Below the pieces are notes generated by a model that was not told where the DNA came from, did no database searches, and saw only the letters and a program-made list of their open reading frames with translations. From Neotamlana nanhaiensis (GTDB taxonomy: Bacteria; Bacteroidota; Bacteroidia; Flavobacteriales; Flavobacteriaceae), in contig NZ_JTDV01000002.1 of assembly GCF_000943555.1 (NCBI RefSeq), positions 62,001 to 126,000 on the forward strand: DNA of 64,000 nt, read 5' to 3'. The stretch's first letter is position 1; each line of letters opens with the position of its first letter. A program made the translations under genes and the position numbers. Shown piece after piece: positions 37,253-46,448 of this stretch.

Positions 37253-38257
37253 TTAGGCGTTTCGCATAAACTCTTCAGCCTTTGTTACCATATTTTTACT
37301 TCCGCAAATTAATGGCGCACGTTGGTGAAGTTCGGTTGGTTCAATATCCATAATTCTGGTAAAACCATCGCTTGCCTTTCCGTTGGCTTGTTCGGCTAGA
37401 AAAGCCATCGGGTTGCATTCATAAAGTAAACGCAACTTTCCTTGCGGACTTTTTGAGGTTTTTGGATACATATAAATACCACCTTTAATCATATTTCTAT
37501 GAAAATCTGATACTAACGAACCAATATAACGCGACGTATACGGGCGATCGCCTTCTTCTTGCTGGCAATATTTTATATAATTTTTTACACCTTGCGGAAA
37601 ATGCACATAATTCCCTTCGTTTACCGAGTAAATCGAGCCATCTTCTGGAAATTGCATATCTGGATGCGACAAATAAAACGAGCCAATAGCCGGGTTTAAG
37701 GTAAAGCCATTAACGCCATCGCCTGTAGTATAAACCAGCATGGTAGAGGTCCCATATACCACATAACCAGCTGCTACCTGTTGGCTCCCTTTTTGTAAAA
37801 AATCTTCTAGTTGCACAGGTGTTCCAATGGGTGTTATGCGTCGGTAAATTGAAAAAATAGTTCCCACCGAAACATTTACATCAATATTCGACGAGCCATC
37901 TAATGGGTCGATTAAAACCACATATTTGTTTTGGTAATTTTCGTCTTGACTGTTAATAGCAATAAAATCGTCTTCTTCTTCGCTTGCTATCCCACAAACA
38001 ATATTTCGTTTGGTTAAGGTTTGTATAAATTTATCATTGGCATAAACATCTAATTTTTGCTGATCTTCACCTTGAATATTTGTGTCGCCAGCAGCACCAA
38101 TTATATCTACTAATCCGGCTTTATTAACTTCATGATTTACTACTTTTGCGGCAAGCCTAATGGAGTTTAGTAAACTGGACAATTCTCCAGAAGAATATTT
38201 AAAAGATGACTGATTTTCAATTATAAATTCTCCTAAAGTTTGTTTTTTTAAAGACAT
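37253..38257 (-). CDS. fbp: Fructose-1,6-bisphosphatase, class I
   Basis: A 334-residue gluconeogenic enzyme that dephosphorylates fructose 1,6-bisphosphate. The metal-binding signature [19 protein letters not shown] and EEDDF acidic loop are class I features; later motifs include [13 protein letters not shown] and [20 protein letters not shown]. The reading frame is open 15 codons further (38302), but homologs start near [11 protein letters not shown], so the ATG at 38257 is chosen. The upstream region contains the divergent GNAT promoter. Monocistronic, ended by the hairpin at 37206. Confidence 0.95.
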   Translation of the reverse strand: MSLKKQTLGEFIIENQSSFKYSSGELSSLLNSIRLAAKVVNHEVNKAGLVDIIGAAGDTNIQGEDQQKLDVYANDKFIQTLTKRNIVCGIASEEEDDFIAINSQDENYQNKYVVLIDPLDGSSNIDVNVSVGTIFSIYRRITPIGTPVQLEDFLQKGSQQVAAGYVVYGTSTMLVYTTGDGVNGFTLNPAIGSFYLSHPDMQFPEDGSIYSVNEGNYVHFPQGVKNYIKYCQQEEGDRPYTSRYIGSLVSDFHRNMIKGGIYMYPKTSKSPQGKLRLLYECNPMAFLAEQANGKASDGFTRIMDIEPTELHQRAPLICGSKNMVTKAEEFMRNA

Positions 38258-38348
38258 AAATTTTTGTTTGTGTGTATACAAATTAACATCTTTTTTTATC
38301 AAACTACAACGTTTTCGCTACAGATTAATAGATTTTTTAACTTTAACT

Positions 38349-38356
38349 TATATTTG
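38349..38356 (+). promoter_or_regulatory. Minus-7 promoter box for GNAT-lysC-olsF operon
   Basis: TATATTTG, a perfect TAnnTTTG match, lies 19 bp before the GNAT ATG at 38375. It rules out the longer in-frame start at 38264 and predicts a leader of about 13 nt. No clear minus-33 motif was seen. Confidence 0.6.
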
Positions 38357-38374
38357 AAGCAATTTTTAAAGAAA

Positions 38375-38854
38375 ATGAAATATACAATACGAAAATCTGA
38401 AAAATCCGACATGCCGCAAGTACTCGATTTAATAAACGAACTTGCCATTTACGAAAAAGAACCCGACGCTGTTGAAGTGACTCTTGAAGACCTAGAAAAC
38501 GACGGATTTGGTGAAAACCCAGCTTTTTTATGCTTTGTTGCCGAGGTAAATAACAAGGTGGAAGGTATTGCGTTAATTTACAACCGCTACTCTACTTGGA
38601 AAGGTAAAATTATTCACCTTGAAGATTTAATTGTAAGTCAAAAAATGCGCGGTAAAGGTTTAGGTACAGCGCTTTTAAATCAGGTGGTAACATACGGCCA
38701 TAGCATTGGCGTAAAACGCATAAATTGGGAGGTAATCGACTGGAACGAACCTGCCATAAAATTTTATGAAAGTAAAGGCGCAACTGTTATGCGCGATTGG
38801 GACGTGGTACAACTAAGCGAAACTGGCATTAAAAACTACATTTCTAAGCTTTAG
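38375..38854 (+). CDS. GNAT-family N-acetyltransferase
   Basis: A 159-residue GNAT acetyltransferase. MKYTIRKSEKSDMPQVLDLI is the N-terminal strand-helix; the acetyl-CoA binding motif is VSQKMRGKGLGTALL, and NWEVIDWNEPAIKFYESKGA is the C-terminal motif common to spermidine/thialysine-type acetyltransferases. These acetylate amines such as polyamines or lysine analogues, so a diamine-like substrate is likely but unproven. The lysC ATG follows 1 bp after its stop. Start chosen from the promoter box at 38349 and from homologous N-termini. Confidence 0.88.
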   Translation: MKYTIRKSEKSDMPQVLDLINELAIYEKEPDAVEVTLEDLENDGFGENPAFLCFVAEVNNKVEGIALIYNRYSTWKGKIIHLEDLIVSQKMRGKGLGTALLNQVVTYGHSIGVKRINWEVIDWNEPAIKFYESKGATVMRDWDVVQLSETGIKNYISKL

Positions 38855-38855
38855 C

Positions 38856-40121
38856 ATGCACATTTTTAAATTTGGCGGGGCATCGGTAAAAGATGCCAAT
38901 GGTGTAAAAAACCTAGTTGCTGTATTACAAAATATAGGATACCATGATACCCTAATTGTGGTTTCCGCTATGGGAAAAACCACCAATGCCCTAGAACTTG
39001 TAGTAAAAAACTATTTCGAAAATAAACCTGATGTAAATACAGCTTTAAATACCGTAATAAACTATCACAACGAAATTGTTTCAGAGCTTTTTATAAAGTT
39101 CAATTTAAATACTAAAACCCATCCTGTTTTTAATAAAGTAGCTTCTCTTTTTAACGCACTATCTCATTTTTTAGATACCAATAACAACAACGATTATAGT
39201 TTTGTTTACGATCAAATTATTGGCTACGGCGAGTTGGTTTCAACCACAATAATTAGCGAATATTTAAATTATATCGAGATTGCTAACAACTGGTTAGATG
39301 TAAGAACATTAATAAAAACTGATAGTTATTACAGGCGTGCTAATGTAAACTGGCAAGAAACGCAACACCTAATAAGCACAAAAGTTAACACAACACAACT
39401 TAATATTACGCAAGGTTTTTTAGGTAGTGATGCTAACCAATTTACAACATCGCTTGGGCGAGAAGGCAGCGATTATACGGCAGCTATTTTTGCCTATTGT
39501 TTTAATGCTAAAAGTTTAACTATTTGGAAAGATGTTCCTGGTATTTTAAATGCCGACCCAAGATATTTTGAAAACGCTACGCTTTTAAATAAAATATCAT
39601 ATTCCGAAGCTATCGAACTCGCTTTTTATGGCGCTTCTGTTATTCATCCTAAAACGTTACAACCGCTTCAGCAAAAAGAAATTCCGCTCTATGTAAAGTC
39701 CTTTTTAAATCCTAATAGTTCGGGTACCAGAATTGGTAAAAACGAAACGCTCAATCCGGTAATGCCATGCTTTATTGTAAAAAATAATCAGGTTTTAATA
39801 GCTTTATCATCACTCGATTTCTCTTATATTGTTGAAGAAAACATAAGCACTATTTTTAGCTTACTGCATCAATACAAAATGAAAGTTAATGTTATTCAAA
39901 ATTCTGCCATTAGTTTTTCGGTTTGTATTGACGATATTTACAATAATTTAGATGATTTATTGCATCAATTAAAACCAACATTTAAGGTAAATTATACTAA
40001 AAATGTATCGCTTTACACCATTAGGCATTATACCCAAAATGCCATTGAGCAAATTGAAACCAATAAAATGGTACTTTTAAAACAATTAACACAACAAACC
40101 GTTCAAATAGTAACTAAATAG
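38856..40121 (+). CDS. lysC: Aspartate kinase, monofunctional
   Basis: A 421-residue enzyme phosphorylating aspartate, the first step to lysine, threonine and methionine. The kinase motif MHIFKFGGASVKD opens the protein; TTSLGREGSDYTA is the substrate/ATP loop; and KDVPGILNADPR follows. The C-terminal third (about 290-421) should hold the ACT domains for feedback control. No fused homoserine dehydrogenase is present. It is coupled to the GNAT gene and followed after 22 bp by olsF. Confidence 0.92.
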   Translation: MHIFKFGGASVKDANGVKNLVAVLQNIGYHDTLIVVSAMGKTTNALELVVKNYFENKPDVNTALNTVINYHNEIVSELFIKFNLNTKTHPVFNKVASLFNALSHFLDTNNNNDYSFVYDQIIGYGELVSTTIISEYLNYIEIANNWLDVRTLIKTDSYYRRANVNWQETQHLISTKVNTTQLNITQGFLGSDANQFTTSLGREGSDYTAAIFAYCFNAKSLTIWKDVPGILNADPRYFENATLLNKISYSEAIELAFYGASVIHPKTLQPLQQKEIPLYVKSFLNPNSSGTRIGKNETLNPVMPCFIVKNNQVLIALSSLDFSYIVEENISTIFSLLHQYKMKVNVIQNSAISFSVCIDDIYNNLDDLLHQLKPTFKVNYTKNVSLYTIRHYTQNAIEQIETNKMVLLKQLTQQTVQIVTK

Positions 40122-40143
40122 TTTATTTAGTACTTTTACATTC

Positions 40144-41967
40144 ATGATCAAACAACAAGATACAGGATTGGTAACTGCAAAAGAAGTCGCTAAAGCCATT
40201 CAATTAGATAAATATGGATTTTTAGGCACTTTTGTTGGGTGGCTTTTAATGAAAGTTTTAAAAATTTCGAAACTTAACCGTATATATAAACGCAATAAGC
40301 ACCACGAAGAGCTTAATTTTTTAAACGCGATTTTAAATGATTTTCAAATAAAATTCGAAATTCCCGAAAAAGATTTAAAACGCTTACCTAAAGATGGCGC
40401 TTACATTACCATTTCAAACCATCCGCTTGGTGGCATCGACGGTATTTTACTGCTAAAATTAATGCTAGAACAACGCAGCGATTTTAAAATTATAGCCAAC
40501 TTTTTACTGCACCGTATCGAGCCTTTAAAGCCGTATATAATGCCCGTAAACCCTTTTGAAGATAGAAAGGATGCCAAATCGAGTATTGCCGGTTTTAAAA
40601 ATGCTATTTTACACTTAAAAGAAGGACACCCGTTAGGTATCTTTCCGGCAGGTGAAGTATCAACCTATCGCGATGGAAAATTGGTGGTCGATAAACCTTG
40701 GGAAGAAGCCGCAATGAAACTTGTAAAAAAGGCCGAAGTTCCTGTTGTTCCTATATATTTTCATGCCAAAAACAGCAAACTGTTTTACAAACTTTCAAAA
40801 ATTAGTGATACGTTTAGAACAGCCAAATTACCTTCGGAATTATTAACCCAAAAACGTCGCGTAATAAAGGTAAGAATTGGTCGTCCTATTTCTGTTGCCG
40901 ACCAAAAAGAACACAATAACTTAAAAGATTTTACCGATTTTTTACGTCGAAAAACATATTTATTATCCAATTCTTTTGAAGAAAAACCTAAGATTCTCGA
41001 TAATATTTCATCTTCATTAAAAACTCATAAAACCCCAAAAAGCATTGTTACGCCTGTTGATGCTAAACTTATGGAGCAAGAAGTTAAAACCCTTTATAAA
41101 GACGGTTTTAGGCTACTAGAAAGTAAAAACTACGAAGTGTTTTTGGCTCCAGCGCAACACATCCCAAATATTTTACGCGAAATTGGGCGCTTACGCGAAA
41201 TCACCTTTCGTGAAGTTGGCGAGGGCACCAACGAAGCTATAGATTTAGATACCTTCGACACCTACTATCACCACATGTTTTTATGGGATAACGAACAAAA
41301 ACTTATTGCGGGTGCATACCGCATGGGGTTAGGCGATAAAATCTTCGAAAAATATGGCATTAACGGCTTTTATTTACAAGATTTATTTCGTTTTGAACCA
41401 GAATTGTATAAAATGATGAGCGAATCGATTGAAATGGGACGCGCTTTCATTATTAAAGATTATCAACAAAAACCAATGCCTTTATTTTTACTCTGGAAAG
41501 GTATTGTACACACCACTTTACGATATCCTGAACATAACTACTTAATTGGAGGTGTTAGTATTAGTAACCAGTTTTCAAACTTCTCAAAATCGTTAATGAT
41601 TGAGTTTATGAAATCGCATTACTACGACCCATATATCGCGCAATATGTTCGTCCTAAAAAAGAATTTAAGGTAAAATTAAAAGATGCTGACAAAGACTTT
41701 GTTTTTGATGAAACCGAAGCCGATTTAAACAAATTTGATAAATTTATTGATGAAATAGAACCAGGTGCATTACGTTTACCAGTACTTTTAAAAAAATACA
41801 TAAAGCAGAATGCCAAATTGGTAGCGTTTAACGTTGATCCGTTGTTTAATAATTCGGTTGATGGGCTAATGTATATTAAAATTGCCGATTTACCAGAAAG
41901 CACCGTACGCCCCGTTATGGAAGAGTTTCAAGCCGAACTAGAACGCAAGTTTATGGATAAAAAATAA
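40144..41967 (+). CDS. olsF: Bifunctional ornithine-lipid synthase, OlsF type
   Basis: A 607-residue two-domain acyltransferase. The N-terminal half (about 60-290) is a PlsC/lysophospholipid acyltransferase-like domain with SNHPLGGIDG (H93, D99; one residue longer than the usual HX4D) and GIFPAGEVST. The C-terminal half (about 315-550) is an OlsB/Acetyltransf_5-like N-acyltransferase with LREITFREVGEG and SIEMGRAFI. This O-acyltransferase plus N-acyltransferase fusion is the OlsF architecture described for Serratia and Flavobacterium johnsoniae, which makes ornithine lipid at the inner membrane. Its stop overlaps the next ATG (TAATG). Confidence 0.8.
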   Translation: MIKQQDTGLVTAKEVAKAIQLDKYGFLGTFVGWLLMKVLKISKLNRIYKRNKHHEELNFLNAILNDFQIKFEIPEKDLKRLPKDGAYITISNHPLGGIDGILLLKLMLEQRSDFKIIANFLLHRIEPLKPYIMPVNPFEDRKDAKSSIAGFKNAILHLKEGHPLGIFPAGEVSTYRDGKLVVDKPWEEAAMKLVKKAEVPVVPIYFHAKNSKLFYKLSKISDTFRTAKLPSELLTQKRRVIKVRIGRPISVADQKEHNNLKDFTDFLRRKTYLLSNSFEEKPKILDNISSSLKTHKTPKSIVTPVDAKLMEQEVKTLYKDGFRLLESKNYEVFLAPAQHIPNILREIGRLREITFREVGEGTNEAIDLDTFDTYYHHMFLWDNEQKLIAGAYRMGLGDKIFEKYGINGFYLQDLFRFEPELYKMMSESIEMGRAFIIKDYQQKPMPLFLLWKGIVHTTLRYPEHNYLIGGVSISNQFSNFSKSLMIEFMKSHYYDPYIAQYVRPKKEFKVKLKDADKDFVFDETEADLNKFDKFIDEIEPGALRLPVLLKKYIKQNAKLVAFNVDPLFNNSVDGLMYIKIADLPESTVRPVMEEFQAELERKFMDKK

Positions 41968-42980
41968 TGTTGAAACACATTTTATATTGTTTTGTTTTAA
42001 ACATTAGTGTTTGCTGTTTTTCGCAAACCTTAACAGGCCTTGTTTTAGATGCAACCACAAAACAACCCATTGAAACGGCTTCGGTTTATTTCGATAACAC
42101 CACACTAGGCACTACCACTAATGTAAACGGCGAATTTAGTATCACTTACAATAACAGTATTCAATCAAATTTAATAATCTCGTTTATTGGTTACTATACA
42201 AAAGTTATTAGTAACTACCGAAGTTTAAGCAAAACTACCATAGCTTTACAGCCGTCAACTAATACTTTAGATGAAGTCGTTATAAATGCAGATGATGGCT
42301 TAACCCGAAAACAAAAACTTAATATTTTTAGAGCACAATTTTTAGGTAGTTCTAAATATGCTAAACGCTGTAAAATTTTAAATGAAGACGATTTAATTTT
42401 ACGATACAATAAAGCAAAAAAACAACTTACTGCATACAACAAAGCGCCATTGCAAATAATTAATAAAGCTTTACAATACCACATAACATATAATATTGAA
42501 GCGTTTACAGTAAACTTTAATTATGTTGATGCTAAAAACAGTCAATTTAATGTACACTCAACGGTTTATGTAGGCTCTACTTTTTTTTCAGATTTAGAAA
42601 ACTTAAATATCAGGAAGGCGAAAAAAGCAAGAAATGCCGTTTATCAAGGCTCTACACTAGAGTTTATGCGAGCGCTTTACAACAAACAATTAATCGAAAA
42701 AAACTATCAAATTTATTTTAAAAGATTTCCCGTTCCACCTTATAAATACATAAAAGTAGAACCTGTAAAACACACTACTTTTAAACGCGTTACACTAACC
42801 GAGCCCGTGCAAATTCTTTATAAAAAATCGCAACAATCTGGTTTAACAATTTTAAGCGAGTCTATTATTGTTGATGTTTATGGCAACTACGTAAACCCTA
42901 CCGATGTTTTATTTTCTGGATTTATGGGATATCAACGTATTGGCGACGTACTTCCCTTAGATTACGGATTAACAGAATAG
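41967..42980 (+). CDS. Carboxypeptidase-like regulatory domain protein
   Basis: A 337-residue exported protein. A signal peptide (LYCFVLNISVCCFSQ) is followed by a CarboxypepD_reg-like beta-sandwich (about 21-105: GLVLDATTKQPIETASVYFD, GTTTNVNGEFSI, VISFIGYYTK). The remainder (about 110-337) is a basic region of unknown fold with DEVVIN at its start, as in plug-like TonB-linked proteins, but no barrel follows. Function unknown; it may work with envelope lipids since it is translationally coupled to olsF through TAATG. Confidence 0.8.
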   Translation: MLKHILYCFVLNISVCCFSQTLTGLVLDATTKQPIETASVYFDNTTLGTTTNVNGEFSITYNNSIQSNLIISFIGYYTKVISNYRSLSKTTIALQPSTNTLDEVVINADDGLTRKQKLNIFRAQFLGSSKYAKRCKILNEDDLILRYNKAKKQLTAYNKAPLQIINKALQYHITYNIEAFTVNFNYVDAKNSQFNVHSTVYVGSTFFSDLENLNIRKAKKARNAVYQGSTLEFMRALYNKQLIEKNYQIYFKRFPVPPYKYIKVEPVKHTTFKRVTLTEPVQILYKKSQQSGLTILSESIIVDVYGNYVNPTDVLFSGFMGYQRIGDVLPLDYGLTE

Positions 42981-42995
42981 CCTTTCGTTATATCT

Positions 42996-43619
42996 TTAGG
43001 ATTTTAATTGACTAAAAACATACTTCATCTCGGTTGCAATTTGTAAGCTACGTGTGGCGTAAACCTCAGTTTGCTCAGGTGTACCGTCTGATGCCTTTGG
43101 GTCTTCGTAGGTTATGGCGATACGCTTATCGCAACCTGCCACAAATGGACAACCACCATCGGCAGAAGAGCAAGTCATAATTGCTGCAAAATCGCTTTTA
43201 GGATTAAAATCATCGCTATAAATTTTAGAAAATGCCACCACAGCCGGATGATTTTCACCGTATTTTATGGCATAAACAGGATTATTTTGATTTGACAATT
43301 GTATTACCCGAAACCCTTGATTTTGCAACGTTTCGCCAACTTTTGGAAACATAGCTGTTGCTTCTGTGCCACCAGAATAACAGGTTACACCATTAATTTT
43401 ATAATAAGCAGCCATTGTTTGAGCCCAAATTTGCGTTAAATGGCTTCGGCGGGAATTATGCGTACAAATAAAATTAATATTTATAGGCTCATTTGCTTCA
43501 GCTTTACTTTTAATATAATCGGTTAAAGATTTTAAAATGTCTCGTCTTTCTTCACGTATCGACGATACATTTAACGATGCTATGGTGTTTTCAACGGTTA
43601 CGAAAAGTGATGTTTTCAT
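42996..43619 (-). CDS. Arsenate-reductase-like low-molecular-weight phosphatase
   Basis: A 207-residue protein of the low-molecular-weight tyrosine phosphatase/ArsC superfamily. The P-loop CTHNSRR fits CX5R and supplies the nucleophilic Cys. A C-terminal pair of cysteines around TCSSADGGCPFVAGC probably relays disulfide oxidation, as in thioredoxin-coupled arsenate reductases. It is the last gene of an arsR-DUF6428 operon, supporting arsenate reduction. The length is greater than the classical 130 residues because of an N-terminal helical extension. An efflux gene does not follow. Confidence 0.82.
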   Translation of the reverse strand: MKTSLFVTVENTIASLNVSSIREERRDILKSLTDYIKSKAEANEPININFICTHNSRRSHLTQIWAQTMAAYYKINGVTCYSGGTEATAMFPKVGETLQNQGFRVIQLSNQNNPVYAIKYGENHPAVVAFSKIYSDDFNPKSDFAAIMTCSSADGGCPFVAGCDKRIAITYEDPKASDGTPEQTEVYATRSLQIATEMKYVFSQLKS

Positions 43620-43657
43620 TAAGCGAAATCAAATAAATAAAAATTAACAATTAAATT

Positions 43658-44158
43658 TTAACAACAATTTCCTTCAGGTGTGCAACAAGGCTCTTTTGCA
43701 ATGCTATCTGCCATTACCCTTTCTTCTGGTACACCACAAATATCTTTAGCTTTGCAATCGGTTTTTTCAACAGCTAACTTAAAAATTAAGTCCTGGTTTC
43801 GTATCTCAAAATCGTTAACATATAATTGTGCCGTATGAAAATTTGCGTTACCATATTCAAATTTTACTTCAGCGTTAGCTTCATAAGCCTTCATTTTACC
43901 AACTTTATTTAAAATCCCTAAAGCTTTTAAAACACTCATATATTGGGTTTTACCAAGTTCGGTTGGGCTTTCCCATAGTTGAATTATTGTTTCTTTCCAA
44001 GCGTCGGTTTGTGCACCACAATCCACCGAATCGATGGTGACATGTTTTATTTCGGTAATATGGTAATTGGCACCTACAAATACATTTGGTGCGTATTCAA
44101 ACAACAAACTTTTGTTTTTATGTTGATTTAAAACATTTAATAATTCCTGTGTCTTCAT
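43658..44158 (-). CDS. DUF6428 family protein of ars-type operon
   Basis: A 166-residue protein that resembles the DUF6428 family found beside ArsR regulators in Bacteroidota. The body has VGANYHITEIKHVTID, DCGAQTDAWKETIIQLW and a mixed alpha/beta pattern. The C-terminal part is Cys-rich: DCKAKDICG and a final EPCCTPEGNCC, which could bind thiophilic metal(loid)s. It sits between arsR and the phosphatase gene. Biochemistry unknown. Confidence 0.72.
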   Translation of the reverse strand: MKTQELLNVLNQHKNKSLLFEYAPNVFVGANYHITEIKHVTIDSVDCGAQTDAWKETIIQLWESPTELGKTQYMSVLKALGILNKVGKMKAYEANAEVKFEYGNANFHTAQLYVNDFEIRNQDLIFKLAVEKTDCKAKDICGVPEERVMADSIAKEPCCTPEGNCC

Positions 44159-44230
44159 GGTTTTAAAATTTTAAGTGTTAGTTGAATTTTAAGCGTGTTG
44201 CCATAAGTACTACATTTTAACATCCTTGGT

Positions 44231-44554
44231 TTAACAACAATTGGATTTTGTATTGTTAAAAAACTGATTTAAATGTTGTTGAATTTCGTTCCAACGGTCT
44301 ACATTAATACAATAGCACATGCTTTTTCCTTCAATTTGGCCTTTTAGCAATCCTATACTTTTTAACTCCTTTAAATGCTGAGAAATGGTAGCTTGAGCCA
44401 AACCAATTTCTTCTACCAAGTCGTTACAAATACAAGAATTTTGATTTCCTATATATTGAAGAATTGCCACACGGGCAGGATGCCCAAGTACTTTAAAAAA
44501 TTGAGCTAAATCGTTTTGTTGCTCAGTAAATATGTCCGATTTTGTAATACCCAT
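44231..44554 (-). CDS. arsR: ArsR-family metal-responsive repressor
   Basis: A 107-residue winged-helix repressor. HPARVAILQYIG and LAQATISQHLKELKSIGLL form the DNA-binding part. Potential arsenic-sensing cysteines are in SCICNDL (near the recognition helix), MCYC in the wing, and a C-terminal NCC, a motif shared with the neighbouring DUF6428 protein. The frame is open upstream to a TTG (44566), but the ATG at 44554 agrees with homologs and leaves room for the operator at 44574-44589. Confidence 0.9.
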   Translation of the reverse strand: MGITKSDIFTEQQNDLAQFFKVLGHPARVAILQYIGNQNSCICNDLVEEIGLAQATISQHLKELKSIGLLKGQIEGKSMCYCINVDRWNEIQQHLNQFFNNTKSNCC

Positions 44555-44573
44555 AACTATATTCAAATTACAT

Positions 44574-44589
44574 ATCGCAATATTACGAT
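44574..44589. promoter_or_regulatory. ArsR operator
   Basis: ATCGCAATATTACGAT is palindromic except for one position pair (14 of 16 symmetric) and lies 19 bp upstream of the arsR ATG. It has the AT-rich 6-2-6 style of ArsR/SmtB boxes, so autorepression of the operon is likely. Confidence 0.7.
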
Positions 44590-44649
44590 GATAAAATGAA
44601 ATAAAAAAGCCAAAACCTTTAAATTTTGACTTTTAATAGTTTTTAATTC

Positions 44650-45078
44650 TTAAAACCAGCCTTTTTTACCAACTTGGTAGGTGTTGTAAAACTCGTCGTC
44701 AGATTTTGTTAAGTAAATAATGCCTTCAATAAACGGCACAATACCTGCTAAACCACAAGTTACAAAGGTTAATACTATTTGAATTATCCCTTCTTTATTG
44801 TATCCTAAAATAAATTTATGAATACCTAAAGAACCAATAACAATAGCTAAAACTCCTGCTAAAACCTTTTTATTTTCACCAGTTACTTCGTTAAAAGTTT
44901 CTTTGGCGTTATTTGCAAACTCTGTTGCTGTTTCTTTAGCATCATCGGCAAATTCTTTGGCTTTTTCTTTAGCTTCGCCTGCAAATGCTTCGGCTTTATC
45001 GGCGGCTTTTTTAGCCCCATCTTTGGCGTCGTCTAACATATCGTTAAGGTCGTCGCTTAAATTTTTTTCTTCAGACAT
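44650..45078 (-). CDS. TM2 domain protein with LEA-like helical N-terminus
   Basis: A 142-residue protein. Residues 1-68 are an Ala/Lys/Glu-rich amphipathic helix with repeating AKEKAKEFADDAKETA units, similar to late-embryogenesis/YtxH-type stress helices. Residues 70-142 are a TM2 domain: two hydrophobic helices (VLAGVLAIVIGSLGIHKFILG and IIQIVLTFVTCGLAGIVPFI) with the conserved GxHKF.LG and a polar loop. The function of bacterial TM2 proteins is unknown. It stands alone. Confidence 0.82.
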   Translation of the reverse strand: MSEEKNLSDDLNDMLDDAKDGAKKAADKAEAFAGEAKEKAKEFADDAKETATEFANNAKETFNEVTGENKKVLAGVLAIVIGSLGIHKFILGYNKEGIIQIVLTFVTCGLAGIVPFIEGIIYLTKSDDEFYNTYQVGKKGWF

Positions 45079-45176
45079 GATTAGTGTGTATTAAGTAATT
45101 GATTAGAGTTTAAATTTAGTAAAAAAATTAAACCACTTGCAATTATAGGTAGCAACAAGTTTAAATTTGTTACAAC

Positions 45177-45941
45177 TCATCGAAAAAACAAGAGTAAACC
45201 TGCAATAGCCGTTACAATTAAAATGAATTTTCTATAATTTACATTCGATATTAGTTTAACAATATAAGCACCCGTAAAAAAACCAATTACTGCGGCAGGA
45301 ATAAGTACCGAATTTAAAACCAAGCTGTCTTTAGTTACGGTTTTCCAAACAAAAAAATGAAACGGCAATTTAAACACGTTTATTATAAAAAATAACCATG
45401 CCGCTGTACCTATAAATTCATTCTTTTTAAATCGAATAGCCAAAAAATAAACATTCGATATTGGGCCCGCTAAATTACCAACCATAGTGGTAAAACCCGT
45501 TAAAAACCCCATTATACTTGAGAAAAACTTGTTGTTTGGTACGTTATTCGCTTTTAATTTTTCAGTAAAAACCATAATGGCTACCGATATTAAAACAATT
45601 ATGGCCATGAGGCGTTTAAACACGATTTCTGAGATATCGTTACCAATCCAAACACCTACTAAAACACCAACAATCATCCACGGAATAAGTTTTTTTATAA
45701 TACTCCAATTGGCATGACGATTATAATATGTAACAGCTAAAATATCGGCCGCAATAAGCATAGGTAGCAAAACGCCTGTTGATGCTTTTTCACCAAATAC
45801 CAAAGCCAAAATAACCACAATAAATATGCTAATACCTTTTAAACCTGCTTTTGAAACACCTAATAAAAACACAGCGAAAGCTATAGCGCACCATTGTAAA
45901 GTTGATAAATTGTAGGATTGTAAAATTTCTGTGTAAGACAA
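45177..45941 (-). CDS. TauE/SafE-family membrane exporter
   Basis: A 254-residue integral membrane protein with about eight helices. The repeated family motifs GVSKAGLKGISIFIV in the first half and GFLTGFTTMVGNLAGPI in the second are typical of sulfite exporter TauE/SafE proteins (DUF81). Members move sulfite, sulfoacetate or other small anions, and the true substrate is rarely predictable. There is no sulfur-metabolism neighbour here. Monocistronic. Confidence 0.85.
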   Translation of the reverse strand: MSYTEILQSYNLSTLQWCAIAFAVFLLGVSKAGLKGISIFIVVILALVFGEKASTGVLLPMLIAADILAVTYYNRHANWSIIKKLIPWMIVGVLVGVWIGNDISEIVFKRLMAIIVLISVAIMVFTEKLKANNVPNNKFFSSIMGFLTGFTTMVGNLAGPISNVYFLAIRFKKNEFIGTAAWLFFIINVFKLPFHFFVWKTVTKDSLVLNSVLIPAAVIGFFTGAYIVKLISNVNYRKFILIVTAIAGLLLFFR

Positions 45942-46004
45942 AATATTTTGTTGCTAGTACTTAATTTTTCGATTGACTTTCGGGTTACTAAATTACTTCT
46001 TTAT

Positions 46005-46391
46005 TTATAAAAAGGCGCTATCTACAGGTTCCCAAAGTTCAATTTTATTACCGTCGTTATCAAGAATATAACCAAATTTACCATATTCGTATTCCTCAAC
46101 ATCGCCAATAACAGTTACGCCTTCTTCTTTTAAAACCTTTAATAATTCATGCAAATTCTCCACTCTGTAATTAAACATAAAGTCTTTTTTCGACGGCTCA
46201 TAGTACTTAGTATCCTCAGGAAACGGGCTCCATTGCGTAGAACATTTATTACCTACTTCGTCTTTCCACCAAAAGGTGCATCCGTAATCGTCTGTATTAA
46301 ACCCTAAATGTTTTTTGTACCAATCTTTTGTGGCATTTGGGTCTTTAGTTTTAAAAAATAAGCCGCCAATGCCTGTAACGCGTTTTTTCAT
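46005..46391 (-). CDS. VOC-superfamily protein (glyoxalase/bleomycin-resistance fold)
   Basis: A 128-residue single-module vicinal-oxygen-chelate protein. TGIGGLFFKTKDPNATKDWY is the first beta-alpha unit, and the C-terminal DNDGNKIELWEPVD supplies the usual metal-ligand Glu. Bacteroidota homologs are annotated as glyoxalase-like; the substrate is unknown. It lies next to a second VOC gene (46449-46820) but the two are only distantly similar. Confidence 0.83.
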   Translation of the reverse strand: MKKRVTGIGGLFFKTKDPNATKDWYKKHLGFNTDDYGCTFWWKDEVGNKCSTQWSPFPEDTKYYEPSKKDFMFNYRVENLHELLKVLKEEGVTVIGDVEEYEYGKFGYILDNDGNKIELWEPVDSAFL

Positions 46392-46415
46392 GAATTAAAA
46401 TTAAGATTTTTTAGA

Positions 46416-46433
46416 TTTTCGCTTTCGCGGAAA
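46416..46433. repeat. Short palindromic repeat (CGCTTTCGCGGAAA type)
   Basis: TTTTCGCTTTCGCGGAAA in the gap between the two VOC genes can fold on its TTTCGC/GCGGAAA halves. A similar short palindrome is, as far as I recall, dispersed between genes in many flavobacteria; no second copy was noted in this window. Confidence 0.35.
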
Positions 46434-46448
46434 TATCCATAGGAATTA

